Shown here: positions 15,801 through 22,833 of the stretch, one piece after another | How the letters are laid out: each line of letters opens with the position of its first letter | How positions within the stretch are numbered: position 1 is the first letter of the stretch | Source of the DNA: RGIG995 sp045635765 | GTDB taxonomy: Bacteria > Bacillota > Clostridia > Oscillospirales > UBA644 | Length of the DNA stretch: 23,854 nt | NCBI GenBank assembly: GCA_045635765.1 | Contig: JAZTWH010000088.1 | Location: 1-23,854 of the forward strand | Direction of reading: 5' to 3' | Translations under genes and position numbers: made by a program | The notes under the pieces: model-generated | Told to the model about the DNA's origin: nothing | What the model saw: only the letters and a program-made list of their open reading frames with translations | Database searches by the model: none

Positions 15801-17807
15801 GTGAAAAAGAGCCGCATCATCATTCTTTCCGTACTGTTTGCCACGGTCTTTGCCGTCTTTGTCGTTCGGTTGGTAAAGCTGCAATTGATTGACGGTGAGA
15901 TGTATCGAACCCAATCTCTGGCCCGGGTCGTCACCAAGAAGGTGGAAGAATCGGCACGGGGGGAGATTTTAGACCGATACGGTTTACCTTTGGTGCAAAA
16001 TCAGGCGGTTTTGTCGGTCAATTTGGATCTCAATCTCTGTAAAGATGTGAACGGCACTCTGTCCTCCATGATCGAAGTGTTTCGGTCCTGCGGACAGGAG
16101 TACACCGATCGGTTGCCCATCTCCCATGGGGAGCCGTATATTTACACCGAAGAAAGCCTGCCGGCAGAGTTTTTGAATTTCCTTGAGAAACGAAAGGTCC
16201 CATCCTCTGCCACCGCCGAGGAGGTCATTTCGGCGTTGATTTCCTATTACAAGCTGGAGGAATATTCCCCGTCCATGGCAAGGTCCATTATTGGGGTTCG
16301 GTATTCCATGTTCTCCGGCGGCTCTCCGTCCATCTACCCCTTTGCGGCGGGAGTCTCCATTGAGGCGGTTACCGCCCTCAAGGAACGGGAAGAGGAAATG
16401 CTCGGGGTGGAGATCTTGACCGGGTACGCCAGGTCCTATACGAAGGACCATTTTGCCTCCCATATTCTCGGATATATCGGTCCCATTTCGGCAAACGAGT
16501 ACGAAGTTCGCAAGGAACAGGGGTACTCTCTGACCGACACGGTGGGGAAAGACGGGATAGAAAAAATCTGCGAAGATCTGCTGCGTGGAAAGGACGGGTA
16601 CCGCTATATCGAAGTGAACTCCGTGGGAGCCGTCACCTCCGAATTGGAGGGAAAGCCTGCGGTCTTTGGCTCCGACGTGATCCTGACCATCGGAAAAAAT
16701 ATTCAGCAGATCACGGAGGATTCCTTGGCCTCTGCCGTGGCCGGTGCCAAGGGGGTGAACGGAGAAGACGCCGCCACCGCCGCGTCTGCCGTCTTTATGG
16801 AGATCGAAACGGGGGAGATTTTGTCCCTCGCATCCAACCCGGACTACAATCTTTCCACCTTTTATCAGGATTATGCCACCCTCTCCCAGTCCCCCAATTC
16901 GCCCTACGTGAATCGGGCCATTTCTGGGGCATTTCCTCCCGGATCCACCTGGAAGATCATTACCGCCATTGCCGGGTTGGAAGAGGGGATTATTACCAAA
17001 AATACCACCTATCGCTGTACCGGGCGATACACCTATTATTCTGACTATCAACCCACCTGCTATGAAGGCCACGTCCACGGGGTGGTCAACGTGGAATCTG
17101 CCCTCCAGAAATCCTGCAACTGCTTCTTCTATGAGGTAGGCCGTCAATTGGGGAGCGATCGGCTGGCGGAATATGCCAGAATGTTCGGCTTTGGCACCAA
17201 AACCGGCATCGAGCTTTCCGGGGAGATCTCCGGCTCCGTGGCCTCCAAAAGCGGCCGGGAGCAATCGGGGGGCATCTGGAACTCCGGAGAAAATCTCATG
17301 GCGGCCATCGGACAGTCGGACAACTCCGTAACTCCCCTGCAGCTGGTAAATATGGTGGCCTCCGTGGCCAGTGCCGGAGAACGGCTGCAGCCTTATTTGA
17401 TCCGTTCCGTCACGAATCGGGATACGGGGAGCACCACCCAAACCAAGCCCACCCGGATCGGGAAGGTAAACATCTCGGAAAAGACCCTGAATACCGTTCG
17501 CAGCGGAATGTATCAGGTGGTCAATGAGCCGGGTGGAACGGTCTACAGTTATTTCCGGGACTTCGATATCGTTACCGTGGCTGCTAAATCCGGGACGGCA
17601 GAGTACGCCACCGGGCATCCGTCGGTCCTTATCGCCGGATTTGCCCCGGCGGACAATCCAAAAATCGCCTTCGCCGTCGTCATTGAGCACGGAGGAAAGG
17701 GTGCCAACGCCTTTACGTCCCAAGTGGTCAAGGACGTTTTGTCCTATTATTTCTCCAATCAGGATTCCTTCGATTCCATTTCCGATTCGAATACGTTATT
17801 GCCCTAA
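15801..17807 (+). CDS. Class B penicillin-binding protein, PBP2/elongasome type
   Basis: Monofunctional D,D-transpeptidase cross-linking lateral-wall peptidoglycan; 668 residues. GTG start with a very strong AAGGAGGTGA 4 nt upstream, overlapping the mreD stop. Order: short cytoplasmic tail and one transmembrane helix (about 5-25), the N-terminal PBP dimer domain (ARGEILDRYGLPLVQN near 52-67, then the YIGPISANEYE and DTVGKDGIEKICED region), and the transpeptidase domain. Active-site motifs are intact: SxxK Ser382-Thr-Trp-Lys385 (PPGSTWK), SxN Ser438-Cys-Asn440, and Lys596-Ser-Gly-Thr. Position after mreBCD makes it the mrdA/pbpA-type partner of a RodA synthase, which is not in the window. The last codons (SDSNTLLP then TAA) are echoed in the repeat array that follows. 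Confidence 0.95.
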   Translation: MKKSRIIILSVLFATVFAVFVVRLVKLQLIDGEMYRTQSLARVVTKKVEESARGEILDRYGLPLVQNQAVLSVNLDLNLCKDVNGTLSSMIEVFRSCGQEYTDRLPISHGEPYIYTEESLPAEFLNFLEKRKVPSSATAEEVISALISYYKLEEYSPSMARSIIGVRYSMFSGGSPSIYPFAAGVSIEAVTALKEREEEMLGVEILTGYARSYTKDHFASHILGYIGPISANEYEVRKEQGYSLTDTVGKDGIEKICEDLLRGKDGYRYIEVNSVGAVTSELEGKPAVFGSDVILTIGKNIQQITEDSLASAVAGAKGVNGEDAATAASAVFMEIETGEILSLASNPDYNLSTFYQDYATLSQSPNSPYVNRAISGAFPPGSTWKIITAIAGLEEGIITKNTTYRCTGRYTYYSDYQPTCYEGHVHGVVNVESALQKSCNCFFYEVGRQLGSDRLAEYARMFGFGTKTGIELSGEISGSVASKSGREQSGGIWNSGENLMAAIGQSDNSVTPLQLVNMVASVASAGERLQPYLIRSVTNRDTGSTTQTKPTRIGKVNISEKTLNTVRSGMYQVVNEPGGTVYSYFRDFDIVTVAAKSGTAEYATGHPSVLIAGFAPADNPKIAFAVVIEHGGKGANAFTSQVVKDVLSYYFSNQDSFDSISDSNTLLP

Positions 17808-17808
17808 G

Positions 17809-17995
17809 CCCCGTCGGCGATTTCCCGATTCGAATCTATTCTTGCCATAAGACCTCACCGATTTAAATTTGTTGTTGTCTTGAGACCCGTCGGTGATTTT
17901 CCGATTTGAATCTATTCTTGCCCTAAGCCCCGTCGACGATTTCCCGATTCGAATCTGTGCTTGCCTTGATGTGCCGTCGGCGGGTGGCCGATTCG
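17809..17995. repeat. 43-bp tandem array derived from the PBP2 3' end
   Basis: Units 17809-17851, 17885-17927 and 17928-17970 are 43 bp; 17852-17884 is a 33-bp shortened unit, and a degraded unit begins at 17971. Each begins near CCCGTCGGCGATTT and continues CCGATTCGAATCTATTCTTG plus Pro and stop codons. The same pattern ends the PBP2 gene itself (17782-17808). Read in the corresponding phase, the units say DSNLFLP-stop, DLNLLLS-stop, DLNLFLP-stop and DSNLCLP-stop. The rest of the gap (17996-18086) is T-rich with no gene. Confidence 0.85.
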
Positions 17996-18086
17996 GATTA
18001 ATTGATGGCGAAAGGCTTTGTTGCGTGTCTTTTTATGGGTTCTTGAAGATTCTTTGGCGATTTTCTTATTTTTTTGTAAATTTGCA

Positions 18087-18131
18087 AAGAGGAGCGGATG
18101 TTTTTCGTCCGTTCCTCTTGATTTTATTTTA
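18087..18131 (+). terminator. Rho-independent terminator of the mre operon
   Basis: 12-bp stem AAGAGGAGCGGA (18087-18098) / TCCGTTCCTCTT (18108-18119) with one G-U pair, a 9-nt loop, then a T-rich tail (18121-18131). It lies about 280 nt after the PBP2 stop, beyond the repeat array. Confidence 0.85.
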
Positions 18132-18146
18132 TAAATGTGTTAATAT
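18118..18146 (+). promoter_or_regulatory. Promoter of the minD-like/mgsA-like pair
   Basis: TTGATT (18118-18123), 17-nt spacer, TAATAT (18141-18146) with TGT in front. The -35 overlaps the end of the terminator hairpin. The leader would be about 45 nt, ending in AAGGAGG. Confidence 0.6.
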
Positions 18147-18196
18147 ATAGAATATATTAGACACGTACCGTCCGGGGGACGAAGGAGGCTGATGTT

Positions 18197-18943
18197 TTGG
18201 GTAAAGTGTTTTTGATTGCGTCCGGGAAGGGCGGTGTCGGGAAAACCACCGTCACAGCAAACGTGGCCGCCGCATTGTCGGAAAAGCATCGGGTTCTTGT
18301 GATTGACGGAGATTTGGACCTGTCCAACCTGGACATGGCGTTTGGGCTCCGCAACCGGCACGTATACGACCTTCAGGACCTCTATTATCGCAACTGCTCC
18401 TTTGAGGATGCCCTGCTGTCCGTTCCCGGATACCCCAACCTCTTTGCACTCTTTGCTCCTCTCCGCAGAGAGGTTCCCGTCGTTACTCTTCTGAAGTTTC
18501 TTCGGGATCTTGCGGAGAAGAAGCGAAAGGTTTTCGATTATGTTTTCATTGATTGTCCCGCCGGAATCGGTCCCACGCTGGAGGTTTTTGCCGATCCGAG
18601 GTACGAGACGCTCATGGTCACCACCCCCGATCGGACGGCTATTTCCGACGGGGAGCGAACCGCGGATTATCTGTTCCGCAACCGTACGGGGCGGGTTCGG
18701 CTGATCGTCAATCGGGTTCGTCCGTCCCTGATCAAAAAGAACCGGGCCCCGGACATCGACGACATTATTGACACGACGTCCTTGCAGCTGATCGGGCTGA
18801 TTCCCGAGGACGTAGGCATTATTTGTGCTGGAAACGGGGACCGTTTGGCCTACGACGTGCCCAAGCTCCGAAGCAAACGGGCTTTCCGGAATATTGCACA
18901 GCGTATCACCGGCCAATCGGTTGAGCTTGATAATTTTTCATAA
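18197..18943 (+). CDS. MinD-like ParA-family ATPase
   Basis: Deviant-Walker P-loop ATPase, 248 residues. It uses a TTG start (18197) 8 nt after AAGGAGG; the nearby ATG at 18192 is out of frame. Motifs are SGKGGVGKTTVTANVA with signature Lys11 and Lys16, VIDGDLDLSNLDMAFGL (37-49), a VYDLQDL segment as in MinD, and switch II FIDCPAGIG (Asp119). These point to MinD, which places the division site through MinC. Yet no minC or minE is beside it, and the C-terminus (TGQSVELDNFS) lacks the hydrophobic/basic amphipathic helix that attaches MinD to membrane. It sits between PBP2 and the mgsA-like gene, where Clostridia often carry minCDE. A different partner protein is possible. Confidence 0.85.
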   Translation: MGKVFLIASGKGGVGKTTVTANVAAALSEKHRVLVIDGDLDLSNLDMAFGLRNRHVYDLQDLYYRNCSFEDALLSVPGYPNLFALFAPLRREVPVVTLLKFLRDLAEKKRKVFDYVFIDCPAGIGPTLEVFADPRYETLMVTTPDRTAISDGERTADYLFRNRTGRVRLIVNRVRPSLIKKNRAPDIDDIIDTTSLQLIGLIPEDVGIICAGNGDRLAYDVPKLRSKRAFRNIAQRITGQSVELDNFS

Positions 18944-18971
18944 CATATTTTACCATACGGAGGTATTACAG

Positions 18972-19394
18972 ATGACCATCGCTTTGTTGGCAAACGATAA
19001 GAAAAAGGAATTGATGGTGCAGTTTTGCATTGCATACTGCGGTATTTTAGCAAAGCATGAGGTTTGTGCGACGGCCATGACGGGGAAACTGGTCTCCGAT
19101 ACCACGGGGCTGAACGTGTTCCGTTTTCTGGAAGGAAAGGGTGGCGGTGCGGAGCAGATCGCATCCCGGGTTGCTTACGATGAAATCGATCTTCTCCTGT
19201 TCTTCCGCGATCCCTCTCAGCAGAAAATGTCGGAGGAAGAGGATACGTTGCTCCGGCTTTGTGATATGCACAACGTCCCCTTTGCTACCAACATCGCCAC
19301 GGCGGAAGTGTTGGTCTGTGCTCTGGGCAGAGGAGATTTGGATTGGCGTGAGATCTATCACTCCGACCGCAAAAAGGAAATTAATCTGTTTTGA
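18972..19394 (+). CDS. mgsA: Methylglyoxal-synthase-like protein, active site altered
   Basis: 140-residue protein clearly homologous to methylglyoxal synthase, which converts dihydroxyacetone phosphate to methylglyoxal and phosphate. ATG 18972 follows GGAGG by 8 nt; the longer open frame upstream overlaps the minD-like gene and has no support. The fold signature is intact (IALLANDKKKELM, LLLFFRDP, LLRLCDMHNVPFATNIATAE). Compared from memory with E. coli MgsA, key residues are changed: His19 to Asn8, Gly46/Thr47 to Ala35/Met36, catalytic Asp71 to Ala60, His98 to Ser87, Asp101 to Glu90; Asp20 and Asp91 remain (Asp9, Asp80). It is therefore likely inactive as MGS, or does something else. It lies 28 nt after the MinD-like gene, in the same transcript. 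The symbol marks homology only. Confidence 0.85.
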   Translation: MTIALLANDKKKELMVQFCIAYCGILAKHEVCATAMTGKLVSDTTGLNVFRFLEGKGGGAEQIASRVAYDEIDLLLFFRDPSQQKMSEEEDTLLRLCDMHNVPFATNIATAEVLVCALGRGDLDWREIYHSDRKKEINLF

Positions 19395-19397
19395 TTT

Positions 19398-19427
19398 TTG
19401 ATCAGAAACCAATCAAGGATATATAAA
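19398..19427 (+). promoter_or_regulatory. Possible promoter of hisS
   Basis: TTGATC (19398-19403), 18-nt spacer, TATAAA (19422-19427) in an AT-rich stretch just after the mgsA-like stop. No terminator separates the two genes, so read-through from upstream is also possible. Confidence 0.45.
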
Positions 19428-19443
19428 ATGTAATTGCAAAATG

Positions 19444-19496
19444 CAAAGTGCAAGGAACAGAATCCGGCAGACCCGGGGACTGCCCCTTGCCCTTTG
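19444..19496 (+). promoter_or_regulatory. Leader hairpin upstream of hisS
   Basis: CAAAGTGCAAGG (19444-19455) pairs with CCTTGCCCTTTG (19485-19496) with one mismatch. Inside it GGCAG (19466-19470) pairs with CTGCC (19480-19484) around a 9-nt loop. The structure ends 22 nt before the hisS ATG and just before its AAAGGA ribosome site. It lacks a following T-run and T-box consensus sequences, so it may act on translation or RNA stability. Confidence 0.5.
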
Positions 19497-19518
19497 TGTG
19501 AAAGGAATTTATAACGCT

Positions 19519-20778
19519 ATGGCTATGGAAATCAAAGCCCCCCGGGGGACCAACGACGTTCTTCCGGCAGAATCTTATCAATGGCAGCAGATCGAGGATG
19601 CCGCCCGCCGGGTTTCCGACCGGTTCGGCTATCGGGAGATCCGCTTCCCGACTTTTGAATCCACGGAGCTCTTTGAACGGGGGGTGGGGGACACCACCGA
19701 TGTGGTTCAGAAGGAAATGTACACGTTTAAGGACAAGGGAGATCGTTCCGTTACTCTGCGTCCCGAGGGGACCGCTTCTGCCGTCCGGGTCTGCCTGGAG
19801 CACGGTCTGTTCGGCGGCTTAATGCCCCTGAAGGCTTACTATATCATCTCCGCCTTCCGCTATGAGAAGCCCCAGGCCGGCCGGTTTCGGGAATTCCACC
19901 AGTTTGGCGCGGAGTTGTACGGCTCTTCCTCTCCCCAGGCCGATCGGGAAGTCATCGAATTGGCGTCTTCCTTCCTGAAAGAGCTTGGATTGGACGAAAT
20001 TTCTCTCAATATTAACTCCATTGGATGCCCCGAATGTCGGAAGAATTATCACGCCGCCCTGAAGGAATATTTTGCTTCCCGGGCCGAGGAACTCTGCGAC
20101 ACCTGCCGGGGACGGTTAGAACGGAATCCCATGCGGATTTTGGACTGCAAGTCCCCCGTTTGTAAGGAGATTGCCGCCGGTGCTCCGGTGATTTTGGATT
20201 ACCTTTGCGATGAGTGTAACCGGCATTTTGAAACGCTGAAAGAGTCTTTGAACCATGGGGGCATCGCCTATACCGTCGATCCTCACATCGTCCGTGGCTT
20301 GGATTATTATACTCGGACCGTGTTTGAATTTATCGATCCCGTATCGGGTCTGACCCTGGCCGGAGGAGGCCGTTACGACGGATTGGTCTCCGAGCTGGAC
20401 AGCAAAATGAAGGTTTGCGGCCTTGGATTTGCCGCCGGCCTGGAACGGTTAGTGGGCGTTATGAAGGACCGGGGGCTCTTTGGGGAACCTTTCCGGAAGG
20501 GCGTATACGTCGCCGCCATGGGGCAGGACGCCGTTCCTGCCGCCAATCGTCTGGCCTCGGATCTGCGGGCCTTGGGCCTGCGGGCTGAAACAGACCTGAT
20601 GGATCGGTCGCTGAAGGCTCAGATGAAATATGCGGACAAGACCAACGCCCGTTTCGTCGTGGTCATCGGGGACAACGAGGTGGAAAGCGGAGCCATCACC
20701 GTCAAGGACATGGACGGGGGAGAACCTATTTCCACCACCCTGTCCGAGGGGGCACAGGCCATCCTCGCCCGTTCCTGA
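19519..20778 (+). CDS. hisS: Histidyl-tRNA synthetase
   Basis: Class II synthetase charging tRNA-His; 419 residues from ATG 19519 (MAMEIKAPRGTNDVLP), normal length. The start is placed by AAAGGA (19501-19506) and by family alignment; an ATG two codons later is possible, and the frame open from 19441 would translate the leader hairpin. Motifs are KAPRGTNDVLP, TLRPEGTASAVR (motif 1 side), motif 2 FRYEKPQAGRFREFHQFGAE, the histidine-specific RGLDYYTRTVFEF, and AGGGRYDGL with GLGFAAGLERL (motif 3). The C-terminal 95 residues form the anticodon-binding alpha/beta domain. It precedes aspS by 83 nt, the usual hisS-aspS pairing in Firmicutes. Confidence 0.96.
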   Translation: MAMEIKAPRGTNDVLPAESYQWQQIEDAARRVSDRFGYREIRFPTFESTELFERGVGDTTDVVQKEMYTFKDKGDRSVTLRPEGTASAVRVCLEHGLFGGLMPLKAYYIISAFRYEKPQAGRFREFHQFGAELYGSSSPQADREVIELASSFLKELGLDEISLNINSIGCPECRKNYHAALKEYFASRAEELCDTCRGRLERNPMRILDCKSPVCKEIAAGAPVILDYLCDECNRHFETLKESLNHGGIAYTVDPHIVRGLDYYTRTVFEFIDPVSGLTLAGGGRYDGLVSELDSKMKVCGLGFAAGLERLVGVMKDRGLFGEPFRKGVYVAAMGQDAVPAANRLASDLRALGLRAETDLMDRSLKAQMKYADKTNARFVVVIGDNEVESGAITVKDMDGGEPISTTLSEGAQAILARS

Positions 20779-20861
20779 TTCTCTGCGGGTGTTGCTTGCT
20801 TTACGTTGCTTTTGTTTACAATTTGTACGATTTACCATTAAGATAAAGGACGAAAAAATTT

Positions 20862-22640
20862 ATGGGAAAAGAATTGAACCGAACTGCTTATTGTGGTGAA
20901 TTCCGCGCCTCGGATGCGGGGAAGACCGTCCACGTTTACGGATGGGTCCAACGCCGTCGTCCCTTGGGGGGATTGATTTTTATTACCCTGCGGGACCGTT
21001 CCGGCATTTTGCAGCTGACCTTTGACGAAAACGAAAATAAAGAACTGTTTGACGCGGCCTATACACTCCGTTCGGAAGATGTTATTACCGCAACGGGCGT
21101 CGTGCGGATGCGTAGTGAAGAGACCCGGAACCCCAAAATGGATACGGGGGACGTGGAAGTCCTCGTTACCGAATTGACGGTTTTGGGCAAGGCGGAAACG
21201 CCCCCCTTTGAAATCGTGGAGAATTCTAAGGCCAACGAGGAGTTGCGGCTCAAGCATCGGTACCTGGATCTTCGCCGACCCGATCTGCAGAACAATATTC
21301 TGTTCCGCCATCGGGTGACCAAGATTACCCGGGACTATTTTGACGAAAACGGGTTTATTGAGATCGAAACTCCTATTTTGATCCGTTCCACCCCCGAGGG
21401 TGCCCGGGATTTTTTGGTGCCTTCTCGGATCCATCCCGGAGAATTCTACGCCCTTCCCCAATCCCCCCAGCTGTATAAGCAGCTTTCCATGGTGGCCGGA
21501 TTTGACCGCTATATGCAGATCGCCCGTTGCTTCCGGGACGAAGATCTGCGGGCAGACCGCCAGCCGGAATTTACCCAGATCGACCTGGAAATGTCCTTTG
21601 TGGAAGTAGAAGACGTTCTGAAAATCGGAGAGGGCTTTATCCGCCGGGTGTTCCGGGAGGCCCTTGGGGTTGATATCCCCATGCCCCTGCCCCGGATGAC
21701 CTATCAGGAAGCCATGGAGCGTTACGGCTCCGATAAGCCCGACGTTCGCTTCGGCATGGAAATTATCGACCTGACCGAGACCGTAAAGGATTCCGGCTTT
21801 GCCGTGTTCAGCGGTGCCATCGCCGGGGGCGGTTCGGTCCGGGCCTTGGTGGCGGAGAATTCCGTTTCCAAACTCACCCGAAAGGAAATCGATAAATTGG
21901 TGGAATACGTGAAGGGGGTCGGCGGAAAAGGAATTGCCTGGATCCGCCTGACCGAAGAGGGAATGACCTCCTCCTTTGCGAAATTCATGACCGAGGACGA
22001 AATGCAAGCCATTCTCCAAACCACCGGAGCCAAGACCGGAGACGTGGTTTTGGTCATTGCGGACAGCAACAACACCAAGGCCCTGACCACCTGCGGAATG
22101 TTGCGGAATCACCTGGCTAAGAAGTTGGAACTGAAGCTGGAAGGATACAAATTCCTCTGGATCGTGGAATTCCCCTTCTTTGAATACGATGAAGAATCCC
22201 AAACCTGGATCGCCATGCACCACGCCTTTACCGCACCCCTGGACGAATGTCTGGAGTATCTGGAATCGGACAAGGGCAAGGTTCGGGCCAAGTGCTACGA
22301 CCTGGTCCTCAACGGCATCGAGTTGGCTTCCGGTTCCATTCGGATCACCGACCCGGAATTGCAGAAGCGGATTTTCCGTCTGCTGGGTCTGACCGATGAA
22401 GAAGCTTATGAAAAATTCGGGTATCTGACCGACGCCTTCCGCTACGGGGCACCTCCCCACGGCGGCATGGGCTTAGGCTTGGATCGGCTGGTCATGCAGA
22501 TGCTGGGCTGCGAATCCCTTCGGGACGTGGTGGCGTACCCCAAGGTTCAAAACGCCTCCGAGCTGATGACCGATTGCCCCGCCCCCGTGGATGAAGACCA
22601 GCTGAAGATCCTGGGAATCACCACCATCGAGCAGCAATAA
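20862..22640 (+). CDS. aspS: Aspartyl-tRNA synthetase, bacterial type
   Basis: Class IIb synthetase charging tRNA-Asp; 592 residues, the usual length of the bacterial form. Order: OB-fold anticodon domain (about 1-105, YGWVQRRRPLGGLIFITLRD), flipping loop TPEGARDFLVPSR and PQSPQLYKQ, motif 2 FRDEDLRADRQPEFTQIDLEMSF-type region, the bacterial GAD insertion (about 285-420), and motif 3 GLGLDRLVMQMLG. In the OB-fold the position that is His in many non-discriminating enzymes (RRDHGG) is Leu here (RRRPLGG), consistent with a tRNA-Asp-specific enzyme, as expected since asnS is present. ATG has AAAGGA 11 nt upstream. No terminator separates it from hisS. Confidence 0.96.
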   Translation: MGKELNRTAYCGEFRASDAGKTVHVYGWVQRRRPLGGLIFITLRDRSGILQLTFDENENKELFDAAYTLRSEDVITATGVVRMRSEETRNPKMDTGDVEVLVTELTVLGKAETPPFEIVENSKANEELRLKHRYLDLRRPDLQNNILFRHRVTKITRDYFDENGFIEIETPILIRSTPEGARDFLVPSRIHPGEFYALPQSPQLYKQLSMVAGFDRYMQIARCFRDEDLRADRQPEFTQIDLEMSFVEVEDVLKIGEGFIRRVFREALGVDIPMPLPRMTYQEAMERYGSDKPDVRFGMEIIDLTETVKDSGFAVFSGAIAGGGSVRALVAENSVSKLTRKEIDKLVEYVKGVGGKGIAWIRLTEEGMTSSFAKFMTEDEMQAILQTTGAKTGDVVLVIADSNNTKALTTCGMLRNHLAKKLELKLEGYKFLWIVEFPFFEYDEESQTWIAMHHAFTAPLDECLEYLESDKGKVRAKCYDLVLNGIELASGSIRITDPELQKRIFRLLGLTDEEAYEKFGYLTDAFRYGAPPHGGMGLGLDRLVMQMLGCESLRDVVAYPKVQNASELMTDCPAPVDEDQLKILGITTIEQQ

Positions 22641-22820
22641 CCGTTTCTATTGCGAATAGCCATTTCTATTGCGTAGCCATTTCTATTGCGAATAACCGTT
22701 TCTGATCGGAAAACCGTTTGTGATCCAAAAGAACCGTTTCAGATCGGAAACCACTTCTGATCGCGAATAACCTTTTCTAATTGAAAAATTATCTCTGATT
22801 GGAAATAACCATTTTCTCTT
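22636..22820. repeat. ~19-bp degenerate tandem array after aspS
   Basis: About ten units of 17-21 bp fill the gap. The best ones are 22636-22654, 22655-22673 and 22691-22709, with approximate consensus AATAACCGTTTCTGATCGG; later units drift. The first unit contains the aspS stop codon. The last runs into the AAGGAG ribosome site of the ABC gene. No clear terminator hairpin or promoter was seen in the gap, and no ORF of note. Confidence 0.85.
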
Positions 22821-22833
22821 AAGGAGTTTTACC

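Noticed and set aside
17524..17850. 108-codon frame overlapping the PBP2 3' end and first repeat unit
   Set aside because: Out-of-frame shadow of PBP2 for most of its length with no ribosome site; kept only as part of the repeat finding.
19395..19518. T-box riboswitch before hisS, asnS or aspS
   Set aside because: Leaders are too short or lack the T-box consensus and a terminator/antiterminator pair.
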